From the NCBI GenBank assembly GCA_004299235.1, contig SCQL01000028.1, positions 124,001-188,000 on the forward strand: a stretch of DNA of 64,000 nt. Direction: 5' to 3'. Each line of letters starts with the position of its first letter. Within the stretch, counting starts at the first letter, position 1. The translations under genes and the position numbers were made by a program. Shown here piece by piece: positions 52,986 through 61,066 of this stretch. The stretch comes from a bacterium (lineage in GTDB: Bacteria > Chloroflexota > Dormibacteria > Dormibacterales > Dormibacteraceae). A model generated the notes under the pieces. The model made no database searches. It was given only the letters and a program-made list of their open reading frames with translations, and was not told the DNA's origin.

Positions 52986-54026
52986 GTGACGAGCCCGCGC
53001 GAGGCAGCCACCGTCGAGCTGACTCTCGCCAACGTCGGTGATTATTTGCGCGAGAGGAACCTTGTCGACGGTACGCAGGACGTCAAGTTGGAGTTGCTGG
53101 CGGGCGGCATCTCCAACACCGTAGTCATGGTGGTGCTCGCCACGGATTGCTTCGTGGTCAAGCAATCGTTGCCCAAACTAAGGGTTGACCAAGACTGGTT
53201 CTTCGACCGGAGGCGGATCTTCGTCGAGACGGACTGCATGGCCACCCTGGGGCACCTGCTGCCTCCCGGTTGCGTACCGAAGGTCAGGTTCTCCGACCGG
53301 GACAACTTCGTCCTCGGCATGAGTTGCGCGCCGGACGGGGGGAAGACGTGGAAACAGAGCCTGCTCGCGGGCACCGTGGACCTCGAGGCAGCTGATCGCG
53401 CGGGTAGGCTCCTGGGCCTACTCCATTGCAAGTCATATCAACGCCCAGATCTGCGTGACAGGTTTGGCGACCAGAACCTACTCATCCAAGGGCGTGTCGA
53501 TCCATACCATCGGGTCATAGCGAGCCTGTACCCCGATCTGGCGTCCACCATCAATGCCGAAATCGAGCGCATGCTCGGCACCCAAATCGTGCTTGTGCAC
53601 GGCGATTACAGCCCCAAGAACATCGTTGTCTACCCGAACTACGTCCTGGTTCTTGATTTCGAGGTCGCACACTACGGGGATCCGGCCTTCGATGTCGCTT
53701 TTTGCCTGACCCACCTGGTCCTGAAGGCAGCACATTTCGCGCGTCGGCACGTCGAGTATCTGGCATCAGCCCGGCGGTTCTGGGGTGCCTACAAGGACGC
53801 CGTGAAGGACACGATCCAAACGCCGCTCGAGGCGTCTGTCGTCGGCGAACTGGGTTGCCTGTTGTTGGCTCGAATTGATGGAAAGTCGAGAGCCGAGTAC
53901 ATCAACGACGACCCGACCAGGGACTTCGTCCGCAACATGGCTCGTGAAATCCTGCTGACTGCGTCCAAGGATCCCGACTCCGTGATCGATTGGCTGGGCA
54001 ACGAGATGAGGCAGCGTCTAAGTTGA
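52986..54026 (+). CDS. APH-fold small-molecule kinase
   Basis: This 346-residue protein has the aminoglycoside-phosphotransferase/choline-kinase fold. The catalytic loop is LVHGDYSPKN and the metal site DFEVAHYGDP. The nearest known pattern is methylthioribose kinase-like; the substrate is more likely a sugar acid than an antibiotic here. The start is GTG at 52986, after GGTGGGG, which leaves a leader of about 145 bases. Its stop overlaps the enolase-paralog start as TTGA, so the two are coupled. Confidence 0.85.
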   Translation: MTSPREAATVELTLANVGDYLRERNLVDGTQDVKLELLAGGISNTVVMVVLATDCFVVKQSLPKLRVDQDWFFDRRRIFVETDCMATLGHLLPPGCVPKVRFSDRDNFVLGMSCAPDGGKTWKQSLLAGTVDLEAADRAGRLLGLLHCKSYQRPDLRDRFGDQNLLIQGRVDPYHRVIASLYPDLASTINAEIERMLGTQIVLVHGDYSPKNIVVYPNYVLVLDFEVAHYGDPAFDVAFCLTHLVLKAAHFARRHVEYLASARRFWGAYKDAVKDTIQTPLEASVVGELGCLLLARIDGKSRAEYINDDPTRDFVRNMAREILLTASKDPDSVIDWLGNEMRQRLS

Positions 54027-55312
54027 ACTCCAGGATCTCCAGCATACAAGCGAGAGAGATACTCGACTCGCGAGGGCGCCCGACCATTGAAGTCATGGTC
54101 GGTGTGGATTCCGGTGCGTGGGGCATGGCCAGCGTCCCATCCGGAGCATCCGTCGGGCGTCACGAGGCAGTCGAGTTGCGGGATGGCGTCGGCAGCCGGT
54201 ATCGAGGTCTTGGTGTTCGCCAGGCCATCTCGAATGTCACAGACCTGATTGAGCCGGCCCTCCGGGGCCTCGATGCGAGCGACCAAGAAGCCGTTGACCA
54301 GCTGCTCGTCGACCTCGACGGCACTGCTGACAAGTCCCACCTGGGCGCCAATGCCACTCTCGGTGTCTCCCTCGCCGTGGCGCGGGTTGCCGCCGCGAGC
54401 CGAGGAATTCCCCTGTGGCGACACCTCCTTCGCGGAGGGAGTCCACTGCTGCCCCGGCCGATGGTGAACATCCTGAGTGGCGGCATGCACGCCGGGGGGA
54501 ACCTCGATCTCCAGGATTTTCTGATCGTTCCATCTGGCGCCGACACCTACGCTGAGGCTCTCCACACCTGCGTCCAAATCCACTGGGCGATGAAGGATTT
54601 GCTTCGGGAGCGCGGGCTGTCTACATTGCGAGCTGATGAAGGCGGCTTCGGCCCTGCCTTAAAGGGTCACGTCGAAGCCTTGGAGCTGATGGTGACGGCG
54701 GCCGAACGAGCCGGCTTCAAGCCGGGTCATGATGTTGGAATCGCGATCGATGTCGCTGCAAGCCATTTCTACGACGTCGAGAAGCACCGCTACGGCCTCG
54801 CCAGCGAGAAGAGATCGTTGACCCCGGCCGAGCTGGTGGGACTGTTGGAGGAATGGGTCGACAAATATCCAATCTGCTCGATTGAAGACGGATTGGCAGA
54901 GGATGATTGGGACGGCTGGAAAGTGCTCACGGACTCGCTGGCTAATCGCGTCCAACTGGTCGGCGACGATCTTTTCACCACCAATCCTCAGAGGCTGGGT
55001 CTCGGAATCGAGCGCGGCGTCGCCAATGCCGTTCTGGTCAAGATGAACCAGATCGGGACGCTGACTGAAACGCTGCGTGTTGTGGATATGGCCCAGAAGG
55101 CGGGCTACAGCACAATCGCGTCGGCCCGATCAGGAGAGACCGAAGATTCGATTCTGGCCGACATCACGGTGGCCAGCGGAATGGGACAGATCAAGATTGG
55201 CTCCGTCACGCAATCTGAGCGGCTTGCCAAGTACAACCAGTTGACCCGTATCGAGGACGAGCTAGGGGAAGAAGCCACGCTGGCTCCAACTCCCGCCTTA
55301 GGAGCTAGATGA
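54023..55312 (+). CDS. Enolase paralog with altered active site
   Basis: This 429-residue protein aligns with enolase throughout. It has DSRGRPTIEV, PSGASVGRHEA, DEGGFGP, metal ligands in AIDVAAS, SIEDGLAEDD and GDDLFTTNP, and the catalytic Lys in VKMNQIGTLTET. Two key residues differ. The His of SHRSGETED (yeast H373) is Ala (SARSGETED), and E168 is Asp (LQDF). It is therefore unlikely to be the glycolytic enzyme and may dehydrate another phosphorylated acid. TTG at 54023 overlaps the kinase stop, and its own stop overlaps the next ATG. Confidence 0.88.
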   Translation: MNSRISSIQAREILDSRGRPTIEVMVGVDSGAWGMASVPSGASVGRHEAVELRDGVGSRYRGLGVRQAISNVTDLIEPALRGLDASDQEAVDQLLVDLDGTADKSHLGANATLGVSLAVARVAAASRGIPLWRHLLRGGSPLLPRPMVNILSGGMHAGGNLDLQDFLIVPSGADTYAEALHTCVQIHWAMKDLLRERGLSTLRADEGGFGPALKGHVEALELMVTAAERAGFKPGHDVGIAIDVAASHFYDVEKHRYGLASEKRSLTPAELVGLLEEWVDKYPICSIEDGLAEDDWDGWKVLTDSLANRVQLVGDDLFTTNPQRLGLGIERGVANAVLVKMNQIGTLTETLRVVDMAQKAGYSTIASARSGETEDSILADITVASGMGQIKIGSVTQSERLAKYNQLTRIEDELGEEATLAPTPALGAR

Positions 55313-56334
55313 CGCAGAAGCGAGTCCTGGTCACCGACTACACATGGGATTCCACCGACCCCGAAGCAGCTGTTCTCGCCGAGGCGGGAGCCAAGCTTAT
55401 CGTCGCAAAAACCGGCGAGCCGGAAGAGCTCGAATCTCTCGTGAGCGATGCGGATGCCATTCTGACCTGCTTCAAACAGGTCCCCGCGCGTGTCCTGAGA
55501 GCAGGCCACCGCCTCCAGGTGGTCGGTCGCTACGGCATCGGAGTCGACAACATCGATGTGACCGCGGCCACCCAGCTGGGGATCATCGTCACCAACGTCC
55601 CTGCCTATTGCCTCGATGAGGTCGCCGAGCACGCCATTGCCCTGATATTGAGCTTGGCGCGCAATGTCCCGCGTTATGACAATGGAACCCGCGCTGGTAA
55701 GTGGGACCTGAAGGCGGGTCGCCCTCTCTACCGGGTCGCCGGTCGAACCCTCGGGATCGTCGGATTTGGCAAGATCGGTCAGACCCTGGCCACCAAAGCA
55801 ATCGGCTTAGGCTTGGCCATCCTCGCCTACGATCCTTTCATCGACGCCGCGGCGGCCCGAGCACATCACGCCGAGGCGTGCACTCTTGAAGATCTCCTGA
55901 AGAGGTCCGACTACATAAGCCTGCACACACCGCTGACCGATTCCACCAGACACCTCATCGACGAATCCAAGCTTCGCCTGATGAAGCCTTCCGCCTTTCT
56001 GGTCAACACCTCCAGAGGCGGGATCCTCGATCAGGATTCGCTGGTGAAGGCGCTCAGGGAGGGATGGATCGCTGGTGCGGGGCTCGACGTATTCGAGCGC
56101 GACAGGTTACCTGATGAACATCCCCTGTTGTCGTTGCCGAATCTCATCGCGACTCCGCATGTCGCCTTCTACTCCGAGGAATCCGTTCTCGAACTGGAGC
56201 GAAAGGCGGCTCGCAATGTTGCCAATGTTCTGAGCGGGCAGCTGCCAGAGTCGATCGTCAATCCGGCAGTCCTTCAACTTCCACGGTGGGCGCATCTCGG
56301 CCGGGGCCGAACGGAGTCAGCCAGGCAAGGCTAG
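55309..56334 (+). CDS. D-2-hydroxyacid dehydrogenase, second copy (SerA-like)
   Basis: This 341-residue NAD-dependent dehydrogenase resembles phosphoglycerate dehydrogenase without the regulatory domain. It has IVGFGKIGQTLA, RYGIGVDNIDV, Arg in NTSRGGILDQ, Glu (FERDRLPDEHPL) and His in ATPHVAF. ATG overlaps the enolase-paralog stop by 4 bp. It may reduce or oxidise a glycerate- or sugar-acid-like compound of the pathway. It converges on the GntR gene, with overlapping stops. Confidence 0.91.
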   Translation: MTQKRVLVTDYTWDSTDPEAAVLAEAGAKLIVAKTGEPEELESLVSDADAILTCFKQVPARVLRAGHRLQVVGRYGIGVDNIDVTAATQLGIIVTNVPAYCLDEVAEHAIALILSLARNVPRYDNGTRAGKWDLKAGRPLYRVAGRTLGIVGFGKIGQTLATKAIGLGLAILAYDPFIDAAAARAHHAEACTLEDLLKRSDYISLHTPLTDSTRHLIDESKLRLMKPSAFLVNTSRGGILDQDSLVKALREGWIAGAGLDVFERDRLPDEHPLLSLPNLIATPHVAFYSEESVLELERKAARNVANVLSGQLPESIVNPAVLQLPRWAHLGRGRTESARQG

Positions 56335-57017
56335 TGTTCGGCCCGGGTAAATCGCTCAGACTTGAATAGCGCTTTTATCACTTGCTTGAAATTGCGACTG
56401 AGGATGGCGCCCGCCCGGTCTGGGTTGCGCTCGATAAGAGCCTGCAGCACCTGCTGGTGATGGCCGCCCTCTCCCCTCACGAGAGCGATGTTCATCGACA
56501 TCGCAAGCCGGATCAGGAGAGCTATGGGCGACGCAAGCTGTTCCCAGGCGGCCAGCAGCCGACCGTTCCCAGCCGCCTTGCATATCGCCCTGTGGAACTC
56601 GAGATCGGCCCTGACTACTTCGGCCGTGTCGCCGGCGGCTATCGCCTTGTCGATCGCATCGAGGTGGACTTTAATAGCCTCAAGGGTTGCATCGTCGGCC
56701 TTTCTGCTCGCTTCCTTCAGCGCCAGCAACTCCAGGGCTTCCCTGACGCTGTAGACCTCCTCCAAATCCTGTTTGGTCATCGAGCCGACGACCGTTCCGC
56801 GGCGGGGGGCACTGATGATGATGCCCTCGCGCTCGAGTTCTCTTAACGCCTCGCGGATCGGCCCTCGGCTGGTCCCGAAACGGGTCGCCAGCTCAGTTTC
56901 AACCAGGCGCGATCCCGGCGGGAGCTCGCCCCCGATGATCTGGTTCCGTATTCGGTCAGCCACGACCTCCCAGAGGTCCGGCACCTCGACTCGCTCGACC
57001 TGCATTTGGGGAACCAT
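56331..57017 (-). CDS. GntR/FCD-family transcriptional regulator
   Basis: This 228-residue regulator has an N-terminal winged helix (IIGGELPPGSRLVETELATRFGTSRGPIREALREL) and a C-terminal FCD ligand domain (residues ~85-220) with Asp/His metal-site residues. FCD regulators sense organic or sugar acids. The operator-like ATTGTAAACAGT overlaps its own ATG. If TACAAT there is a -10 box, translation would instead start at the second ATG (57005). It is the likely controller of the four sites in this island. Confidence 0.92.
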   Translation of the reverse strand: MVPQMQVERVEVPDLWEVVADRIRNQIIGGELPPGSRLVETELATRFGTSRGPIREALRELEREGIIISAPRRGTVVGSMTKQDLEEVYSVREALELLALKEASRKADDATLEAIKVHLDAIDKAIAAGDTAEVVRADLEFHRAICKAAGNGRLLAAWEQLASPIALLIRLAMSMNIALVRGEGGHHQQVLQALIERNPDRAGAILSRNFKQVIKALFKSERFTRAEH

Positions 57018-57027
57018 TGTAAACAGT
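57016..57027. promoter_or_regulatory. Putative GntR operator C, at the regulator's own start
   Basis: ATTGTAAACAGT. Read on the minus strand it contains TACAAT, a 5/6 match to a -10 box, and runs into the first ATG of the regulator gene. Binding here would give autorepression. The rest of the 57028-57154 gap shows nothing clear. Confidence 0.6.
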
Positions 57028-57154
57028 CAGCGACCCCTCGCTTACCGACGTGGCCAGGTTCGGAACGAAGCATCCGGACCAATCGAGGTCGCCGAGCACT
57101 GAATTGCGAAGGCCGCAACCAGTGACTCGGCTCACCTCGAATGAGATTGGACTC

Positions 57155-58552
57155 CTACGCCGACTTCAACTGAGCGTCGATTGCCTGCTTGGCCCCGGTC
57201 ATCGCCGCCTGAACGGTGGCATTGCCAAGAACTGCCTTGGTCAGGGCGTCCTGGAGGGTCTGCTGGGTGAACGCGGACGCCTTTTTGCCATACCAGCGCG
57301 GGTAGGTCGTGGTATTCGTCGCGTCGCTGGGCAACGAGCTGATGCCCGGAATCCTCGCCAGGTTGATCAGAGCGATCTTCTTGGGCGTGCCGTCTGGGGA
57401 CGCGTTCACAATTGGCAGCGGGTCCCATGAGGGGATGGCGGCATACTGGAGGAACAGCGTCCTTACCTGGGTATCGATGCAGAAGCGGGTGCACCACTCA
57501 AGCGCCGCGTCCACGTTCTTGCCGGCCTTGCTCACCATAAGCTGATTGGCGCCTAATGCGTGAATCTTGCTCGTGATGTACGGCAGGTGGAAGTATTCCT
57601 GAGGGAACAGTGTCGACTCTGGATAGGTACTCGGCGTCGACCAGAAGATGGTCGAAACCGCCTTCTTGCCCCGATACGTCCCACCCGGAATCGCGCCCTC
57701 GGTTCCAGGGGTGGGCGCAACCTTGTGGACGCGCACCAGATCGACGATCTTCTGGGCTGCATCGATGGAGGGCGCTTCATCGACCTTCGATACGGTCTCG
57801 TTGTAGTTCCAGTCGTCGTCAAAAATGGAGCCACCGTTATCTCCCAGCAAGGCCCTGTAGATGGCGACCAGGCCATAGGGGCCCAAGTCGACTCCCCCGA
57901 GCGTTCCGAGGCCGTACTGCACCGTCTCTCCATTGACGACTTTGGTGCCGGCTTTGAGCCAGTTCACGAAGTCGTCCCACTTCCAGGTATCAAACCTGGA
58001 CGTTCCCCAGAGGGGTGCGTTGTCGAGCAAGCCGTCTGCGTCAGCGAGCGGCTTGTTCACGTGGACGATCAGGTCTTGCATCGTGAAGACCGAGAGACCG
58101 AGGGTCTGGCCGCTGAAGCCGACTTCCTTCTTTGGCGCGATGTTCCACTTCGCCATGTCGATACCGCTGTGGGCGAGGTAGTCGTCAAAGGGCTGTGCGA
58201 CGTGAGCCGGGAAGATGTCACCGTTGTTGTTTGAGTCCAGCAGGAAGATATCGGGCGCCGTACCGCTCGCGAGCTCGACGAGCAGCTTCTGTTCATACTG
58301 CGAGACGTCCACGCGCCGCTCGGTGATGCCGATGCCTATTTCTTGCTGGAGAACCGGGATGTAGTGGGTGTAGTTGTCACCCCACCAGTTGGAGAACGTG
58401 AGGGTGGCATTTTGCTTGGTGCTGATCGTGGACATGTTCGAACCCTGGGACGTCGAGCTCGCGCAGGCCGCGAGGAAGGCTCCCGCCGGCATCAAGGCCA
58501 TCATGGCTTGGAGGAACCGACGTCGGTCGGTGGTCTGACGTAGTAATGACAT
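57155..58552 (-). CDS. ABC sugar transporter, extracellular solute-binding lipoprotein
   Basis: This ~465-residue family 1 solute-binding protein has a twin-arginine-like start (DRRRFLQAMMALMPAG) and a lipobox (AFLAAC). The mature protein shows the usual pattern (TLTFSNWWGD, LLVELASGTAPDIFLLD). It delivers a sugar or sugar acid to the permeases encoded across the divergent gap. ATG at 58552; GTG one codon upstream has GGAG at eight bases and is also likely. Confidence 0.92.
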   Translation of the reverse strand: MSLLRQTTDRRRFLQAMMALMPAGAFLAACASSTSQGSNMSTISTKQNATLTFSNWWGDNYTHYIPVLQQEIGIGITERRVDVSQYEQKLLVELASGTAPDIFLLDSNNNGDIFPAHVAQPFDDYLAHSGIDMAKWNIAPKKEVGFSGQTLGLSVFTMQDLIVHVNKPLADADGLLDNAPLWGTSRFDTWKWDDFVNWLKAGTKVVNGETVQYGLGTLGGVDLGPYGLVAIYRALLGDNGGSIFDDDWNYNETVSKVDEAPSIDAAQKIVDLVRVHKVAPTPGTEGAIPGGTYRGKKAVSTIFWSTPSTYPESTLFPQEYFHLPYITSKIHALGANQLMVSKAGKNVDAALEWCTRFCIDTQVRTLFLQYAAIPSWDPLPIVNASPDGTPKKIALINLARIPGISSLPSDATNTTTYPRWYGKKASAFTQQTLQDALTKAVLGNATVQAAMTGAKQAIDAQLKSA

Positions 58553-58650
58553 CACTCTAAAATCTCCTTTTGGTCTTCGATTCGGTCTTCGATTCGGCTG
58601 TTTCTGTTTCGCGGGCTCGCATAGAACTGATCGCTCCATTCATCCTGAAT

Positions 58651-58836
58651 TCACAACGGACTCCCTATCCCGGGCCCGGCCGGGCGACTTGTCTCGAAAC
58701 AGCGCCCGGCAGCTCGATTGACGTCCGCGATCGTGAGCGCGGCGCTCTCTTCCGCGAGAAGCCTGCAGATCCCATAGGCGCCTCCGGTACCGAGAGCCGC
58801 CTGGCCGACAAGTCGCCCGGCATCTCGTGGCATCAC
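58651..58836 (-). pseudogene. SDR gene remnant
   Basis: A 61-codon frame reads GRLVGQAALGTGGAYGICRLL...ESAALTIADVNRAAGR, clearly the start of an SDR Rossmann fold. Part of the glycine motif (the usual GIGRA) is missing, and everything after the second strand is gone. It lies in the ~600-base gap between the binding protein and permease genes, which otherwise holds only the 59052 operator. Confidence 0.55.
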
Positions 58837-59051
58837 GATTGCGCCGATGAGCGCCCGCCACCGGCAGCTGTCAGGAACGTCTCAACGATCTTTCTCATTC
58901 GCTGGTGACCCAGTCGGTCGCCGGGAAGGGAACCGCCCATCTGATGCCTCTTTCTCCTACAGCCTTGGGGACGCCCGCTGCGGTTGACTCAGACGCCGGC
59001 TCCCCGACCTAACTCCACTCCCGTTCAGAGAGACTATCCGGTAAACGGGCG

Positions 59052-59063
59052 GTTGTCAACAGA
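59052..59063. promoter_or_regulatory. Putative GntR operator D, upstream of the permeases
   Basis: GTTGTCAACAGA, sharing TTGTCAACAG with operator A. It overlaps the -35 box of the predicted permease promoter. Confidence 0.6.
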
Positions 59064-59081
59064 TGACCGTTGGCATACCAT
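59053..59081 (+). promoter_or_regulatory. Predicted promoter of the permease genes
   Basis: TTGTCA (59053-59058), 17-base spacer, TACCAT (59076-59081). A start site near 59088 would exclude the ATG at 59063 as the permease start and favour ATG at 59171. Confidence 0.45.
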
Positions 59082-59170
59082 TGCGTGATGCCGGTTGGCC
59101 AAGGGAGGGCGACGAAGTCGCGTCGTTGGAGTCAGCGCCGGGCCCGTTGGGCCGGGAAAATGTTCGACTA

Positions 59171-60121
59171 ATGGAGACGGCACTGAGGGTAGGGGTCTCT
59201 AGGGCCAGGCCTGGGCGTCAGCGAACGTGGTGGTGGCGATCACCTCGGGCGCGAAGGCAAACCCTGGCGGCCTACGTCTTCCTGAGTCCGTGGATCACCG
59301 GCTTCCTCATCTTCATCGCATACCCGATCGGCGCCACGCTCTATTACTCACTGACGAAATATCCGATCCTCGGCGACATCAGCTGGGTTGGACTCAAGAA
59401 CTACTCGGTCCTGCTGCACGATGCCCTTTTCTGGCAATCACTCAAGGTCACGACGGCCTACAGCCTGATCGCGGTACCCGGCAGCATCGCCCTCGGTTAC
59501 GGGATCGCGCTGCTGCTCAACCAGAAGGTCCGCTGGGTCGGAGTCTGGCGGACCCTGTATTTCCTGCCGTCAATCGTTCCGGCAATCGCGACTGCTTATC
59601 TGTGGTCCTGGATCCTCAACCCAGACTACGGACTTGTCAACGCGGGCTTGTTCAGCCTTCACCTGCCTCGCCCCGAATGGTTTGGCTCGACAACCTGGGT
59701 GTTGCCAGCCTTCATTCTCATGACCCTGTGGGGCTCGGGTGGGAACCTGGTCCTGTATCTGGCGGCGCTACAGCAAGTTCCCACTGCGCTCTACGAAGCA
59801 GCTCACATTGATGGCGCCGGCGCCTGGAACCGATTCGTCCACATCACGGTTCCGATGACGTCTCCAGTCCTGCTCTTCACGTTTCTGACCGGGGTGATCG
59901 GTTCCTTTCAGATCTTCACCGCGGCCTACGTGATCACCCGAGGCGGCCCGGATAACGCATCGCTGTTTTACGTCGTCTACCTGTTCAGAACCGGCTGGCA
60001 ATACTTCCAAATGGGATATGCCTCAGCTCTTGCCTGGGTGCTGCTTGTGATGATGCTCGTACTCACCCTCATCACCTTGCGGGTGTCACGCCGGTTTGTT
60101 TATTACGACTACAGCGACTAG
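59171..60121 (+). CDS. ABC sugar transporter permease 1 (MalF/UgpA type)
   Basis: This ~316-residue membrane protein has six transmembrane helices and the EAA loop EAAHIDGAGAWNRFVHITVP, which contacts the ATPase. The N-terminal ~25 residues are Arg-rich and cytosolic. It pairs with the next gene. An earlier ATG (59063) exists but lies upstream of the predicted transcription start. Confidence 0.93.
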   Translation: METALRVGVSRARPGRQRTWWWRSPRARRQTLAAYVFLSPWITGFLIFIAYPIGATLYYSLTKYPILGDISWVGLKNYSVLLHDALFWQSLKVTTAYSLIAVPGSIALGYGIALLLNQKVRWVGVWRTLYFLPSIVPAIATAYLWSWILNPDYGLVNAGLFSLHLPRPEWFGSTTWVLPAFILMTLWGSGGNLVLYLAALQQVPTALYEAAHIDGAGAWNRFVHITVPMTSPVLLFTFLTGVIGSFQIFTAAYVITRGGPDNASLFYVVYLFRTGWQYFQMGYASALAWVLLVMMLVLTLITLRVSRRFVYYDYSD

Positions 60122-61043
60122 CAAGGAGGCGGAGATCAGCGCAACCCTCACTCGCGGCAAGCCTGGCTCGGGTCGGCGTCCGGCTCCCGGTCGCGTTGGC
60201 CGGCGCGCTCTCCTTTACTTGCTGATCGTCACTGGCGCGCTTCTGTTCTCGTTCCCATTTCTCTGGATGCTGTCAACCTCGTTGAAGTCGTCTCAGACCG
60301 TGTTCGACTTCCCACCGAGCATCATCCCCCCCACATTCCATTGGAACAACTACCCCGATGTTCTGAAGAGCTTTCCTTTCGCCCGCGGACTGACCAATAC
60401 GCTGAGCATCGTCGTCGGTGTGGAGATTGGTCGACTCTTGAGCGTGCCTCTAGCAGCCTACGCATTTGCACGCTTCCAGTTCCCGCTGCGGGGACCGCTG
60501 TTCATCGTCGTCTTGGCAACCATGATGATGCCCGTCCAGGCGCTGCTGATCCCTCAGTATTTGATCTTTCGCAACTTCGGATGGTTGGATACCTATCTGC
60601 CCTTGACCATGCCGTCGCTGTTCGCCGGTGGCAGTCTAGGTGCGTTTTCCGTCTTCCTGCTCCGCCAATTCTTCCTGTCAATACCGCGCGAATATTCGGA
60701 GGCGGCGGAGCTGGACGGCTGCGGCTTCCTGCGGAACTACTGGCACATTATTCTGCCCATGTCCAAACCAGCTCTGGCGGTCGTCGCGATCTTCACCTTC
60801 ATCCAGGAGTGGAATGATTTCTTCGGCCCTCTGATCTACCTTACCTCGTCAGATAAATTCACATTGGCCGTCAGCTTTCAGGCGTGGTCCCAAGTCCAGG
60901 CCAGCGGGCCCGGCTATACACCTCAGCCGTTCAACAACATCATGGCTGTGGCGGCATTGATCACGCTGGTCCCGATCGTCCTCTTTTTCTTGACCCAGCG
61001 CTTGTTCATCCGCGGCGTCGTCATGAGCGGTATGAAGGGTTGA
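60096..61043 (+). CDS. ABC sugar transporter permease 2 (MalG/UgpE type)
   Basis: This ~300-residue membrane protein has six helices and the EAA loop EAAELDGCGFLRNYWHIILP. The only ordinary start upstream of helix 1 is TTG at 60096, which overlaps permease 1 by 26 bp and lacks a good ribosome site. An ATC at 60135 is preceded by a perfect AAGGAGG at about five bases, and gives a natural N-terminus (ISATLTRGKPG...). The true start may be that ATC. Together with permease 1, MalK-like ATPase and the binding protein it makes a complete importer. Confidence 0.92.
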   Translation: MFITTTATSKEAEISATLTRGKPGSGRRPAPGRVGRRALLYLLIVTGALLFSFPFLWMLSTSLKSSQTVFDFPPSIIPPTFHWNNYPDVLKSFPFARGLTNTLSIVVGVEIGRLLSVPLAAYAFARFQFPLRGPLFIVVLATMMMPVQALLIPQYLIFRNFGWLDTYLPLTMPSLFAGGSLGAFSVFLLRQFFLSIPREYSEAAELDGCGFLRNYWHIILPMSKPALAVVAIFTFIQEWNDFFGPLIYLTSSDKFTLAVSFQAWSQVQASGPGYTPQPFNNIMAVAALITLVPIVLFFLTQRLFIRGVVMSGMKG

Positions 61044-61066
61044 GGTTTCTGGTCGGACCCCTCCGA

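Noticed and set aside
54023-55312. Annotation as the glycolytic enolase
   Set aside because: The catalytic His is Ala and E168 is Asp, and the gene is coupled to catabolic genes. It is reported as a paralog.
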